Positions 1 through 8,896 of a DNA stretch of 64,000 nt are shown one piece after another. Each line of letters opens with the position of its first letter. Within the stretch, counting starts at the first letter, position 1. The notes beneath the pieces are model-generated. The model was given only the letters and a program-made list of their open reading frames with translations. It had not been told where the DNA came from and made no database searches. A program made the translations under genes and the position numbers. Origin of the DNA: Enterovibrio gelatinilyticus (GTDB lineage: Bacteria > Pseudomonadota > Gammaproteobacteria > Enterobacterales > Vibrionaceae); the NCBI RefSeq assembly GCF_028683095.1, contig NZ_JAJUBC010000002.1, positions 124,001 through 188,000 on the forward strand. Reading direction: 5' to 3'.

Positions 1-1007
1 TTGTTAGCTTCTTGACTGTCTATCACGCCTTGCATCATTAGATTGCGCAGTGCTTGCTCCATGGTTTGCATGCCCATGCCCGAGCCTGTTTGAATCATCG
101 AATACATCTGTGCCACTTTATCTTCACGGATCAAGTTGCGAATCGCAGGCGTGGCGATCATCACCTCGTGTGCTGCCACACGGCCGCCCGTCACCTGCTT
201 CAACAGTTTCTGTGATACCACCGCCCTTAAAGATTCTGACAACATCGAACGCACCATAGGTTTGTCTGCACCTGGGAACACATCAATGATCCGGTCTACT
301 GTCTTCGCTGCACTGGAGGTGTGTAGCGTGCCAAACACCAGATGTCCTGTTTCAGCCGCGGTCAACGCCAAGCTAATGGTTTCTTGATCTCGCAGCTCAC
401 CCACCAAAATGACATCAGGGTCTTCACGGAGTGCGGAACGAAGTGCATTCTTAAATGAATGTGTATCGCGATGAACCTCTCGTTGGTTGATCAACGAGCT
501 TTTTTGCTCATGAACAAACTCAATAGGATCTTCAATCGTGAGCACATGTCGATGCTGTTCACGATTAATTTTGTCTATCATTGCAGCTAGCGTCGTGGAC
601 TTCCCTGAACCTGTTGGCCCCGTCACTAACACCAAGCCTTTTTGGTAGTTCACAAATTGCTCGAAAACTGACGGCGCATTAATCGCGTCTAACGTCGGGA
701 TTTTAGATGGGATATTTCGAAAAACTGCCGCACAGCCACGGGATTGATGGAAGGCATTCACGCGAAAGCGGCCCACTGACGCAAGCTCAAACGAGAAATC
801 AACTTCGAGGTTTTGTTCAAACTCTCGCTGCTGTGCGTCATTCATCACATCAAAGATAAGGCGATTCACATCATTGTGCTCAAGTGCAGGTAAGCTCAGC
901 TTACGGACATCACCATCAACGCGGACCATTGGCGGCACACCCGCAGAAAGATGTAGATCTGAGGCATTATGCTTTACACTAAAGTCCAATAATTCAGTAA
1001 TATCCAT
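1..1007 (-). CDS. pilT: Type IV pilus retraction ATPase PilT (3' end cut by window edge)
   Basis: PilT is the hexameric cytoplasmic ATPase that depolymerises type IV pili and powers twitching and DNA uptake. The reverse strand opens with MDITELLDFSVKHNASDLHL at 1007 and has the Walker A motif GPTGSGKST (coding bases near 600-630). Near the left edge it reads EQALRNLMMQGVIDSQEAN, which is typical of the PilT C-terminus. About 335 codons are present and roughly ten are missing, since the family is about 345 residues. It is divergent from yggS with only 26 bp between the starts. This is the usual Vibrio arrangement, and pilU is expected just outside the window. Confidence 0.95.
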   Translation of the reverse strand, partial: MDITELLDFSVKHNASDLHLSAGVPPMVRVDGDVRKLSLPALEHNDVNRLIFDVMNDAQQREFEQNLEVDFSFELASVGRFRVNAFHQSRGCAAVFRNIPSKIPTLDAINAPSVFEQFVNYQKGLVLVTGPTGSGKSTTLAAMIDKINREQHRHVLTIEDPIEFVHEQKSSLINQREVHRDTHSFKNALRSALREDPDVILVGELRDQETISLALTAAETGHLVFGTLHTSSAAKTVDRIIDVFPGADKPMVRSMLSESLRAVVSQKLLKQVTGGRVAAHEVMIATPAIRNLIREDKVAQMYSMIQTGSGMGMQTMEQALRNLMMQGVIDSQEAN

Positions 1008-1033
1008 TAATACGTTTCCTCGCAGAATTAGCC

Positions 1034-1744
1034 ATGTGTAGTATCAGACAAAACCTAGAGCAGGTCACCAGCCAAATAGACAATGCCGCACAAAAATGCG
1101 GGAGAGACGCCTCTGGCGTGCAATTGTTGGCGGTAAGTAAAACCAAGCCTATCGAGGCGATCGCCGAAGCTATCGAAGCAGGCCATCGTCAGTTTGGCGA
1201 AAACTATGTGCAAGAAGGGGTGGATAAGATTATTCATTTCCGCCCTCTTCAGCCCGATCTGGAGTGGCATTTCATCGGCCCAATCCAGTCTAATAAAACG
1301 CGTCCTATCGCTGAACACTTCGATTGGGTGCACTCGATTGATCGCAGTAAAGTGGCGCGTAGACTTAGCGAACAGCGCCCAAGTAACATGTTACCGCTGC
1401 AAGTGCTTATCCAAATCAATACCAGCGGCGAAGCGTCTAAATCTGGCACTGGTTTTGATGACGTTAGAGCATTGGCTGAAGAAATCGAAAGTATGCCGCA
1501 TCTAACGCTTAGGGGATTAATGTGCATTCCCCAGCCAGAAGACAATTACGACGCGCAAATAGCCGCGTTTGCGCCACTGTCAGCCCTATTTGAAGAAATG
1601 AAAGCCAGTTATTCTCAGTTCGATACGCTATCGATGGGTATGAGTGGTGATATGGATGCCGCCATTGCGTCACAAAGTACCATGGTTCGAATTGGTACTG
1701 CGCTGTTTGGGGCAAGAGATTACAGCCAACGCGGTGAGAAATAA
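1034..1744 (+). CDS. yggS: YggS family pyridoxal-phosphate homeostasis protein
   Basis: This 236-residue single-domain protein is an alanine racemase-like (beta/alpha)8 barrel that carries PLP and buffers vitamin B6 and amino-acid metabolism in the cytoplasm. The PLP lysine is in LLAVSKTKP near residue 36. FGENYVQE, EWHFIGPIQSNK and the C-terminal LSMGMSGDMDAAI segment are also family hallmarks. The start at 1034 follows the divergent pilT start by 26 bp. It is the first gene of a rightward series with proC, yggT and yggU. No catalytic activity is known for the family. Identity is secure. Confidence 0.95.
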   Translation: MCSIRQNLEQVTSQIDNAAQKCGRDASGVQLLAVSKTKPIEAIAEAIEAGHRQFGENYVQEGVDKIIHFRPLQPDLEWHFIGPIQSNKTRPIAEHFDWVHSIDRSKVARRLSEQRPSNMLPLQVLIQINTSGEASKSGTGFDDVRALAEEIESMPHLTLRGLMCIPQPEDNYDAQIAAFAPLSALFEEMKASYSQFDTLSMGMSGDMDAAIASQSTMVRIGTALFGARDYSQRGEK

Positions 1745-1806
1745 CCGAGACGATACATTTCAGGTAAAGCCTTTCATGGCTTACCCGACAACGAGGAATT
1801 TATTTG

Positions 1807-2625
1807 ATGGAACAACGTACCATTGCCTTTATTGGCGCAGGCAACATGGCTCGCTCAATCATTGCTGGCCTCATTCAGTCTGGATACCCCGCGTCTTTAC
1901 TCACGGCAGTTAACCGTACCCCCGAAAAAAGCGCCGCCTTTCGTGATAGCTTTGGCATCAATGCCAATGAAGATGTGATTGAAAGCGCCAAGCAAGCTGA
2001 TGTCGTCGTGTTAGGCGTTAAACCGCAAGGCATGGAAGAATTGCTCGCCAGTCTGAGCGACGTTGACTGGAGCAAAAAGCTCGCCATTTCAATCGCCGCA
2101 GGGATTTCCGTTGCACGCCTGTCTGACATGGCTGGCGCACCACTTAACCTTGTTCGTGTGATGCCTAACACACCTTCACTGGTTGGTGAGGGTATGTGCG
2201 GGCTTTATGCTCCAGAATCAGTATCAGAAGACGATCGCCTGTTTGCTGGTGATCTAATGCAAGCCGTCGGTAAAACTTGTTGGGTCAGCGACGAATCAGG
2301 TATCAATGGTATTATTGCTGCTGCAGGCAGTGCGCCAGCCTACTTCTTCCGATTTATGGAGGCCATGCAAGCGGAAGCAGAGCGACAAGGCTTTGATAAA
2401 AACACCGCACGTATTCTTGTGCAGCAGTCTGCACTTGGCGCAGCTAAAATGGTAGTTGCCAACCCAGACATTGAACTGGCAACCTTAAGAGAACAAGTGA
2501 CCTCCAAAGGCGGGACAACGGCTGAGGCACTGAACGTATTTAATAACAACCAACTGTCAGAGACGGTAGCAGAAGCCATGCAGGCCGCTGTACGCCGCGC
2601 TGAAGAAATGGAATCGCTATTTTAG
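1807..2625 (+). CDS. proC: Pyrroline-5-carboxylate reductase
   Basis: ProC catalyses the last step of proline synthesis, the NAD(P)H-dependent reduction of 1-pyrroline-5-carboxylate. The 272-residue product begins with the Rossmann motif IAFIGAGNMARSI. It has VRVMPNTPSLVGEGM in the middle and the C-terminal dimerisation/active-site segment VTSKGGTTAEAL. ATG 1807 is chosen over the in-frame TTG at 1804 because GAGGAA (1793-1798) is 8 nt from the ATG but only 5 from the TTG. It lies between yggS and yggT, as in other gammaproteobacteria. Confidence 0.96.
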   Translation: MEQRTIAFIGAGNMARSIIAGLIQSGYPASLLTAVNRTPEKSAAFRDSFGINANEDVIESAKQADVVVLGVKPQGMEELLASLSDVDWSKKLAISIAAGISVARLSDMAGAPLNLVRVMPNTPSLVGEGMCGLYAPESVSEDDRLFAGDLMQAVGKTCWVSDESGINGIIAAAGSAPAYFFRFMEAMQAEAERQGFDKNTARILVQQSALGAAKMVVANPDIELATLREQVTSKGGTTAEALNVFNNNQLSETVAEAMQAAVRRAEEMESLF

Positions 2626-2634
2626 GGCTAATTT

Positions 2635-3204
2635 ATGAACTCAATGAACTTCCTCGTTTCAACACTGTTCGACCTTTACATTATGGTAGTGTTGCTTCGA
2701 GTTTGGCTGCAGTGGGCACGTGCAGATTTTTATAACCCATTCAGTCAGTTTGTCGTTAAAGCGACCCAACCGGTCGTTGCGCCGCTGCGCCGCGTTATAC
2801 CCTCAATAGGTACCTTTGACTTAGCGACGGTTCTGTTTGCTTATGTACTGTGTGTTGCCAAGTTCTTTGTCCTGCAGATGGTCGGTTCTGGCGGTATGCC
2901 GCCGTTTGATGCAACATACTTACTGATCGGCCTTATTGCTATGGTGAAAGCCGCAGGTGGCTTATTGTTCTGGGTATTGATTCTGCGCGCTATCTTGAGC
3001 TGGGTAAGCCAAGGTCGTAGCCCAATTGAATTTGTGATGGTCCAATTGACTGAGCCTTTGGTCGCACCAATCCGTCGTGTTCTGCCATCAATGGGCGGCC
3101 TAGATTTAAGCGTGCTTGTCCTGTTCATCGTCTTGCAGTTCTTGAACTTCTTTATCGGTGACCTATTGAGCCCTTACTTCGGCAACTTGTGGTTCGTACT
3201 GTAA
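2635..3204 (+). CDS. yggT: YggT family integral membrane protein
   Basis: This 189-residue inner-membrane protein has two YggT repeats, each with the signature PxxxPLRRVIPSxGxxDL: VAPLRRVIPSIGTFDLA near residues 47-63 and VAPIRRVLPSMGGLDLS near 141-157. About four to six hydrophobic segments are visible. Function is not established. The family has been linked to osmotic tolerance and, in other phyla, to thylakoid or septum organisation. The gene starts 9 bp after proC, and the start of yggU follows its stop by 3 bp, so the genes are probably co-transcribed. Confidence 0.93.
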   Translation: MNSMNFLVSTLFDLYIMVVLLRVWLQWARADFYNPFSQFVVKATQPVVAPLRRVIPSIGTFDLATVLFAYVLCVAKFFVLQMVGSGGMPPFDATYLLIGLIAMVKAAGGLLFWVLILRAILSWVSQGRSPIEFVMVQLTEPLVAPIRRVLPSMGGLDLSVLVLFIVLQFLNFFIGDLLSPYFGNLWFVL

Positions 3205-3207
3205 TTG

Positions 3208-3522
3208 ATGAGCACACCACGCACTGCATGGCTGGATAACGAGGATTTAATCCTTAGATTGTATATCCAGCCTAAAGCAAGCCGTGACCAGTGGATGGGC
3301 ATACATGGCGAGGAAATCAAACTCGCCATTACCGCCCCGCCTGTTGATGGTAAAGCCAACGCCCACCTCACCAAGTACCTGTCGAAACAATTCAAAGTCG
3401 CAAAAGGACTTATCGCGATAGAAAAAGGCGAGCTAGGCAGGCACAAGCAAGTCAGGGTAAAAAGCCCCGCCGTCTACCCTGATGCCATCAGTGATCTGAT
3501 CCCCACACTATCCAGTAAGTAA
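3208..3522 (+). CDS. yggU: YggU family protein (DUF167)
   Basis: A small 104-residue DUF167 protein. The opening [21 protein letters not shown] and the motif [20 protein letters not shown] are characteristic of the family, whose structure is known but whose function is not. ATG 3208 is preferred over the TTG at 3205, which directly abuts the yggT stop codon (3202-3204). Position immediately after yggT is conserved in Vibrio and enterobacteria and implies translational coupling. Confidence 0.92.
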   Translation: MSTPRTAWLDNEDLILRLYIQPKASRDQWMGIHGEEIKLAITAPPVDGKANAHLTKYLSKQFKVAKGLIAIEKGELGRHKQVRVKSPAVYPDAISDLIPTLSSK

Positions 3523-3528
3523 ATATTG

Positions 3529-3554
3529 AACGCACACCTGGTGGTGCGTTTATT
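3529..3554 (+). terminator. Weak hairpin after yggU
   Basis: AACGCAC (3529-3535) pairs with GTGCGTT (3544-3550) across an 8-nt loop and is followed by a short T-rich run. It may be a weak intrinsic terminator or a transcript-stabilising hairpin, because the next gene starts only 22 nt later. Confidence 0.4.
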
Positions 3555-3575
3555 CCATCAGACAAGGAACCTGTC

Positions 3576-4013
3576 ATGAAGTCGCGCATTTTATTCCTTA
3601 TCAGCACCGTGTTGATGCTGATGTCGCCGCTCTCCCACGCGGAACAGTTAAAAAATATTGGCTCGTTAGAGGTGCACTACTCAGCACTCAATGCCACCTT
3701 CATTCCGCCTGCCGTTGCTAAGAGCTATGGCATAAAACGCAGCAGTGCCAATGCACTGATCAACATTGCCATCCTCGATAAAAACCAAGCAGGCAAACCG
3801 GCTCTCACTGCGAACATCACAGGTAAGGCACGCAATCTACTTGGCACAACCAAACCCCTCACTTTTCGCGAAGTCCGTGAAGGCAAAGCTATCTACTATT
3901 TGGCAGAATTTCGCTTCGCTAACGAAGAAAAGCTTATCTTCGACATCGAGGTTCAAGCGCAAGGCAATCGCTCCGGCAAACTCTCCTTCCAACAGCAGTT
4001 CTATAGCGAATAG
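3576..4013 (+). CDS. DUF4426 domain secreted protein
   Basis: A 145-residue protein with a cleavable signal peptide (MKSRILFLISTVLMLMSPLSHA, cut after SHA), so it is exported to the periplasm. The mature part starts EQLKNIGSLEVHYSALNATF and matches the DUF4426 family common in Vibrio and Pseudomonas between yggU and rdgB. Molecular role unknown. SD-like AAGGAA lies upstream of the ATG. It is followed by a clear terminator, so it probably ends the yggS-proC-yggT-yggU transcript. Confidence 0.88.
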   Translation: MKSRILFLISTVLMLMSPLSHAEQLKNIGSLEVHYSALNATFIPPAVAKSYGIKRSSANALINIAILDKNQAGKPALTANITGKARNLLGTTKPLTFREVREGKAIYYLAEFRFANEEKLIFDIEVQAQGNRSGKLSFQQQFYSE

Positions 4014-4047
4014 CGTGGTAGATGACACCACATCACATTCAGGTATG

Positions 4048-4075
4048 ATGGCGCTCACATGAAGCGCCATTTTTA
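4048..4075 (+). terminator. Intrinsic terminator after the DUF4426 gene
   Basis: ATGGCGCT (4048-4055) pairs perfectly with AGCGCCAT (4063-4070) across a 7-nt loop and is followed by TTTTAT. This separates the yggS-to-DUF4426 unit from rdgB. Confidence 0.8.
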
Positions 4076-4161
4076 TGGGTGGCGACCAGACGACAAATTG
4101 CGTTTGCTTCAGTGTCCCTTATAAAGGAATCAGCACGGGCAACGGCTTCAGGAGTACAATG

Positions 4162-4761
4162 ATGAGCAAAGTGGTTCTCGCGACAGGCAATGCAGGAAAG
4201 GTCAAAGAAATGGCTGACCTTCTGCAAGATTTCGGCTTCAATGTGCTTGCACAGAGTGAATTCGGCATCAGTGACGCTGATGAAACTGGAACCACCTTCA
4301 TTGAAAATGCCATCATCAAAGCACGTCACGCAGCCAAAGAAACTGGCTTACCTGCGATTGCTGATGATTCAGGCCTAGAAGTCGACTTCCTTAACGGCGC
4401 ACCCGGCGTTTACAGTGCGCGCTATGCAGGCGAAGGCAAAGGCGACCAAGCCAATATCGACAAACTTCTGGAGTGCATGGCTAACGCGCCCGATGGCCAA
4501 CGCGGTGCGCGTTTTCATTGCGTATTAGTTTACATGCGCCACGCTAATGATCCGACGCCACTGGTGTGCCATGGCGTGTTTGAAGGTGAAATCACGCGTG
4601 AAGCGTCAGGCTCACATGGTTTTGGCTACGATCCAGTTTTCTACACCAAAGAACATGGCTGCACCTTGGCAAACCTTGAACCTGTAATCAAAAAACAAAT
4701 ATCACACCGTGGCCAAGCACTGACGAAACTGTTTGCAGCCATGCGTGACGAGAAGAAATAA
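4162..4761 (+). CDS. rdgB: dITP/XTP pyrophosphatase (RdgB/HAM1)
   Basis: RdgB hydrolyses non-canonical purine nucleotides (dITP, XTP) to monophosphates and so keeps them out of DNA. The 199-residue product begins [17 protein letters not shown] with the TGNxxK substrate motif. It has [20 protein letters not shown] and the [10 protein letters not shown] segment of the family. ATG 4162 is chosen because GGAG (4151-4154) is 7 nt away and the length matches the usual 197 residues. The ORF extends upstream to 4075, but that part starts right at a terminator and matches no family sequence. The gene is 5 bp from hemW. Confidence 0.96.
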   Translation: MSKVVLATGNAGKVKEMADLLQDFGFNVLAQSEFGISDADETGTTFIENAIIKARHAAKETGLPAIADDSGLEVDFLNGAPGVYSARYAGEGKGDQANIDKLLECMANAPDGQRGARFHCVLVYMRHANDPTPLVCHGVFEGEITREASGSHGFGYDPVFYTKEHGCTLANLEPVIKKQISHRGQALTKLFAAMRDEKK

Positions 4762-4766
4762 TCATC

Positions 4767-5918
4767 ATGGCCGCTCAAATCCCATTAAGTCTTTATGTTC
4801 ACATCCCTTGGTGCGTGCAAAAGTGCCCCTATTGCGATTTCAATTCGCACACACTGAAAGGGGAAATCCCAGAGCAAGATTACATTTCGGCATTGCTGGA
4901 TGACTTGAAGCAAGATCTCGCCCGTTTTGAGGGACTGAGCGGACGTCACCTGCATTCCATCTTCATTGGTGGCGGTACGCCAAGCCTAATGTCGCCAGCA
5001 GAGATATCTCGCCTATTGGTCGGCATTGATGCACAAATTCCGTTTAAAAACGGCATTGAAATCACTATGGAGGCGAACCCCGGCACAGTGGAAGCTGACA
5101 AATTCATCGCTTATCGCAGTGTGGGTGTGAACCGTATCTCTATTGGAGTGCAAAGCTTTGACGACGCAAAACTCAAGCGTCTGGGACGAATTCATGGCTC
5201 AGGAGAAGCCAAGCGCGCGGCAACCTTGGCACATGAAGCGGGGTTAAACAGCTTTAACCTTGATTTGATGCACGGTCTGCCCGACCAAACCTTACAAAGT
5301 GCGTTGAGCGATCTCAAACAAGCCATTGAGCTCAATCCACCGCACCTCTCGTGGTATCAACTCACTATTGAGCCCAACACGCAATATTACTCAAAACCGC
5401 CTACGCTGCCTGATGACGACGATCTCTGGGATATTTTCGAGCAAGGCCACCAACTCCTGACTGACGCAGGTTATGTACAGTACGAGACGTCCGGTTACAG
5501 CAAGCCCAGCTATCAATGCCAACACAACCTGAACTACTGGCGTTTTGGGGATTATTTGGGCATTGGTTGTGGGGCGCATGGCAAGATCACAACACCCTCG
5601 GGAACCGTACAGCGCACAGTAAAAGTGAAACACCCGCGCGGTTATCTCGATCCTGAGAAAGAATACCTCAGCGAATTGCATATAGTGGAAGCAGATGAAA
5701 TGCCGTTTGAGTTTTTCATGAACAGATTCCGCTTAGTGGAAGCTTGCCCGAAAGCAGATTTTTCTGCACGAACAGGCTTAACGCTGGATGTGATTGCCGA
5801 GCCGATTGCGAACGCTGTTGCCCAAGGGCTACTAAGCGAAACCGATACCCACTGGCAAGTTACCGCCAAAGGCCGTCTGTTCTTGAACGATCTTCTTTCC
5901 GCCTTCATCAACGAATGA
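4767..5918 (+). CDS. hemW: Radical SAM heme chaperone HemW
   Basis: HemW is a radical-SAM protein related to coproporphyrinogen dehydrogenase HemN. Current work treats it as a heme-binding chaperone that delivers heme to respiratory enzymes. The 383-residue sequence has the cluster motif WCVQKCPYCDF (CxxxCxxC) near residues 15-26, IFIGGGTPSLMSP, and the HemN C-terminal domain (FEFFMNRFRLVE). It is translated from ATG 4767, 5 bp after rdgB. Many databases label it HemN-like oxygen-independent coproporphyrinogen oxidase, which is probably wrong for this short form. Confidence 0.94.
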   Translation: MAAQIPLSLYVHIPWCVQKCPYCDFNSHTLKGEIPEQDYISALLDDLKQDLARFEGLSGRHLHSIFIGGGTPSLMSPAEISRLLVGIDAQIPFKNGIEITMEANPGTVEADKFIAYRSVGVNRISIGVQSFDDAKLKRLGRIHGSGEAKRAATLAHEAGLNSFNLDLMHGLPDQTLQSALSDLKQAIELNPPHLSWYQLTIEPNTQYYSKPPTLPDDDDLWDIFEQGHQLLTDAGYVQYETSGYSKPSYQCQHNLNYWRFGDYLGIGCGAHGKITTPSGTVQRTVKVKHPRGYLDPEKEYLSELHIVEADEMPFEFFMNRFRLVEACPKADFSARTGLTLDVIAEPIANAVAQGLLSETDTHWQVTAKGRLFLNDLLSAFINE

Positions 5919-5986
5919 AGGCAGCACGGTCGCTGTCTGATCCCTGATTGATTCGCCGTCAGGCAAAGCAAAGGACAGCGCTGTAG

Positions 5987-7960
5987 ATGAAGACGTATCT
6001 GTTTGCCCTTACTATCGCTCTATGGTTACCACACACCGCTTTCGGATCACCGCACACTGCTCAAACACAACATGAGCAGTTTGCGCCTCTCCCTGATTGG
6101 GTGACTCCCATCGTGACACTCCCAACGTCCGATCCATCCGGTTATCATTACGATCAAGAGTTCTTATTGGTCGATAGACAACTGAACTTAGTCCCGAACA
6201 CACCCGTTGAATACAAACGTTACACGACCAAAATCGTGTCTATAGAAGGGCTTGAGTCAGGCTCTCAAATCTCTATCGACTTTGATCCCAGCTATCAGAG
6301 AGTGGCGATTCATCGCTTAGAGATCGTGCGTAATGGTCAGATTATTGATCATAAAAATCATGCCAAAATATCGCAGTTCAAACGCGAAACTGACTTAGAT
6401 TCCTTACTTTATAACGGTGATGAAACCTTGCACCTAGTACTTAGTGATGTGCAAGTGGGTGATATTCTCGATTACAGCTATACCATCACAGGTTTCAACC
6501 CCGTGTTTGGAAGTAATCGCGAGTGGTACATCAAGACAGGATGGGCAACCAGCGTAGCATTGGTTACTGCGAGAATTATGGTGCCAGAATCGAGCCCCAT
6601 TTCTGTGACCAATTTGAATAATAAAGGGAAAGGCACGCTCAAAGAAACCACCCGCGGTAAAATGCGCGAATACAGTTACGAGGAAAACAATAGCTTGTAT
6701 GACTTTGACGAGTCAGAGCAACCACCTTGGTTTAACCCCTACCCTTATTTGCATGTCTCAAGCTACAACTCATGGAAAGATGTGGTGGACTGGGCACTAC
6801 CGCTGTATCAAGCATCACCAAGCGACAGCGATGTACAAGCACTGGCGCAAAAGATCGTGCAAACCTACCCAGATGATCTCGAACAACAAATGGTTGCCGC
6901 CATCCATTACGTGCAAAACAACATTCGTTATTTGGGCATAGAGAATGGCATTGGCTCTCATAAGCCTCGTCCACCGCAACAAACCCTGTCCCAAGGCTAT
7001 GGGGATTGTAAAGACAAAGCCCTGCTGCTGGTCTCTGTGCTTGGCGCATTAGGTGTGACCGCCTATCCCGCATTAGTCGATACGTTCTGGCGCGATCAAT
7101 TACCGCAACAGCCTACAGCGCCATACAGTTTTAACCATGTGATTGTACAGATAGAACACCAAGACAAACCGCTCTGGATTGATGCGACACGTACTCATCA
7201 AGGCAATCGTCTTGATACGTTGGCACAAGCCAATCTAGGTTATGCATTAGTGCTCGCCCCTCAGACTCAAGAACTTGAAGCCATGCCATCATCAAATGTG
7301 CCCGTGACGCAGGATGTTGAACAGCGCTATGTGGTTAATCATGCCAATCAACAGAGCTACCTCACGGTAACGACGACCTATCGTGGCCTTGAAGCAGAGC
7401 AATGGCGTCGTTATCTCGAATCCAAGCCATTGAAAGAACTGGGGGAAGAGTACGCCAATTACTATGCCGGAGACTTTGGTGGACTAGACTTTCTCCGCCC
7501 TTTGAGCGTGAAAGACGATCGCGATGCGAATGAAGTGATCATCAACGAAGCCTACGTCATCAATGAACTCTGGTCGAAATACGAAGATACCTATTCCTTC
7601 GTGATCTCTGGTGACATTGTTGATGACTACCTGATCAAGCCCGATCTTGTTCGACGAAAAACCCCATTCAGATATGGCTCGGAAGGCGCTATTCATCAGA
7701 AAATCACGCTCAGCCTGCCGGAATCATGGGATATCGATCAATCTGATCATGCTGTTAGCAGTCCCTATTTTGAGTTCAAAAGCTCGCTAAAAACCGTGTC
7801 CGGCCCGGGTGAGGCCTTACTGGATAAAACCTACGTGGAAGCAGATTATTACTACCGCGCTAAAAAGCGCCATGTCGACGCAAAAAATCTACGCCAATAC
7901 ATACGCCACGTAGACGATGCGTGGGACAACGTTGATTACGAGTTCAGCTACCGGCAGTAA
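5987..7960 (+). CDS. Secreted DUF3857/transglutaminase-like protein
   Basis: A 657-residue protein with an N-terminal signal peptide (hydrophobic residues 4-19, probable cut after AFG). It has a DUF3857 domain (about 50-220) and a transglutaminase-like domain (about 280-420). All three papain-fold catalytic residues are present: Cys341 in GYGDCKDKALL, His384 in FNHVIV and Asp399 in WIDATRTHQG. The remaining C-terminal 230 residues are of unknown fold. Such proteins are periplasmic or envelope-bound, and their substrate is unknown; peptidase, amidase or cross-linking activity is possible. It stands alone after hemW and converges on the yggN-like gene through a shared terminator. Confidence 0.85.
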   Translation: MKTYLFALTIALWLPHTAFGSPHTAQTQHEQFAPLPDWVTPIVTLPTSDPSGYHYDQEFLLVDRQLNLVPNTPVEYKRYTTKIVSIEGLESGSQISIDFDPSYQRVAIHRLEIVRNGQIIDHKNHAKISQFKRETDLDSLLYNGDETLHLVLSDVQVGDILDYSYTITGFNPVFGSNREWYIKTGWATSVALVTARIMVPESSPISVTNLNNKGKGTLKETTRGKMREYSYEENNSLYDFDESEQPPWFNPYPYLHVSSYNSWKDVVDWALPLYQASPSDSDVQALAQKIVQTYPDDLEQQMVAAIHYVQNNIRYLGIENGIGSHKPRPPQQTLSQGYGDCKDKALLLVSVLGALGVTAYPALVDTFWRDQLPQQPTAPYSFNHVIVQIEHQDKPLWIDATRTHQGNRLDTLAQANLGYALVLAPQTQELEAMPSSNVPVTQDVEQRYVVNHANQQSYLTVTTTYRGLEAEQWRRYLESKPLKELGEEYANYYAGDFGGLDFLRPLSVKDDRDANEVIINEAYVINELWSKYEDTYSFVISGDIVDDYLIKPDLVRRKTPFRYGSEGAIHQKITLSLPESWDIDQSDHAVSSPYFEFKSSLKTVSGPGEALLDKTYVEADYYYRAKKRHVDAKNLRQYIRHVDDAWDNVDYEFSYRQ

Positions 7961-8005
7961 TCACCACGCTGTGTAACCACCGCGTTTGATGCATTCACGA
8001 TCGCA

Positions 8006-8052
8006 ACACATAAAAAACGCGAAGGACATGCCTTCGCGTTTCTTTATGTGTG
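8006..8052. terminator. Bidirectional terminator between convergent genes
   Basis: AACGCGAAGG (8016-8025) pairs perfectly with CCTTCGCGTT (8031-8040) over a 5-nt loop. The flanks ACACATAAA and TTTATGTGT extend the palindrome. A and T runs on the two sides allow termination in both directions. Confidence 0.9.
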
Positions 8053-8078
8053 AATTCCGCCGAAGTGCAGACGTCAAA

Positions 8079-8840
8079 CTAGCGAATCGTCACCGTTTTC
8101 CAGTCAGACAATGCAGGGATCAATGAGGCAATTTCCGCCTCTTGCATTTGCCATTGCTCAAAACGGTCGCAGACTGCTTGCCGCGCGATTAACGTGCGAT
8201 TGCGTTGCAGCTTCACTTCATCCGCGAGCTTATCTTGTAAGGTCGCCATTTTTTGAGAAATAAACTGCATCTTGTTGCTTTTTCCCTCGCTCAACAAGGC
8301 AATGTCCATCAAGCCTTGGCTGGCTACAGTCGCAATCAACTGTGGGATACTGGCTTCCACTTCGCGCACGACTAACGTCAATGCTTGGTGGTTGAGAACC
8401 GGCAAACTTTCAGGAGAATACAGCGATGTATTGACGCGGTCTTGTAGATACTGATGAAATTTTCCAATCTCCCCGCGCAACACGCTCTTTTCACCTAACT
8501 CAGCACTGATCACTCCATCCAACGCTAGCCAAGACGTGTGCAGCTCTTCCGTCAACGTGCGCCCAATGAACGGCAAATCGTTACGGATAATCTGGTTGTA
8601 CTCAGTCAGAGAAGCTCTTTGGACATCACTCAATGAGATACGATGAATATCGTAGAAAAGGTTACCGGTGGCATCAATGCGGAACATGTCGTTATTTTTT
8701 TCAAACACGACGTTATCTGCATCGATAGCAAGGTTGCCATGAAGTTCTGGTTGGCAGGTTTCCGCTGAAGCAAAAAATGGCAACGTGGCCAAAATAAAAC
8801 AAAAAACGCGTGATGCGTAAGTGTGGTTGTGACTACCCAT
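8079..8840 (-). CDS. yggN: YggN-like DUF2884 periplasmic protein
   Basis: A 253-residue exported protein. From ATG 8840 it reads MGSHNHTYASRVFCFILATLPFFASA, with a typical signal peptide cut after ASA, followed by ETCQPELHGNLAIDADNVVF, where a short beta-rich start resembles DUF2884/YggN. The rest is largely helical. GGAG lies 7 nt before ATG 8840; the ORF extends further up to 8885 but lacks a ribosome site there. YggN is uncharacterised. In E. coli it sits in the same yggN-trmB-mutY-yggX-mltC neighbourhood, which supports the name. Confidence 0.8.
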   Translation of the reverse strand: MGSHNHTYASRVFCFILATLPFFASAETCQPELHGNLAIDADNVVFEKNNDMFRIDATGNLFYDIHRISLSDVQRASLTEYNQIIRNDLPFIGRTLTEELHTSWLALDGVISAELGEKSVLRGEIGKFHQYLQDRVNTSLYSPESLPVLNHQALTLVVREVEASIPQLIATVASQGLMDIALLSEGKSNKMQFISQKMATLQDKLADEVKLQRNRTLIARQAVCDRFEQWQMQEAEIASLIPALSDWKTVTIR

Positions 8841-8896
8841 ATCCGCTCTCCATCTCGCCGGATGAATGAGTAACAAGGCAGCCACTCATTCAAGCG

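Noticed and set aside
8860..8895. AATGAGT/ACTCATT hairpin after the glutaminase gene
   Set aside because: Only seven pairs, a 12-nt loop and no T run on the relevant strand.
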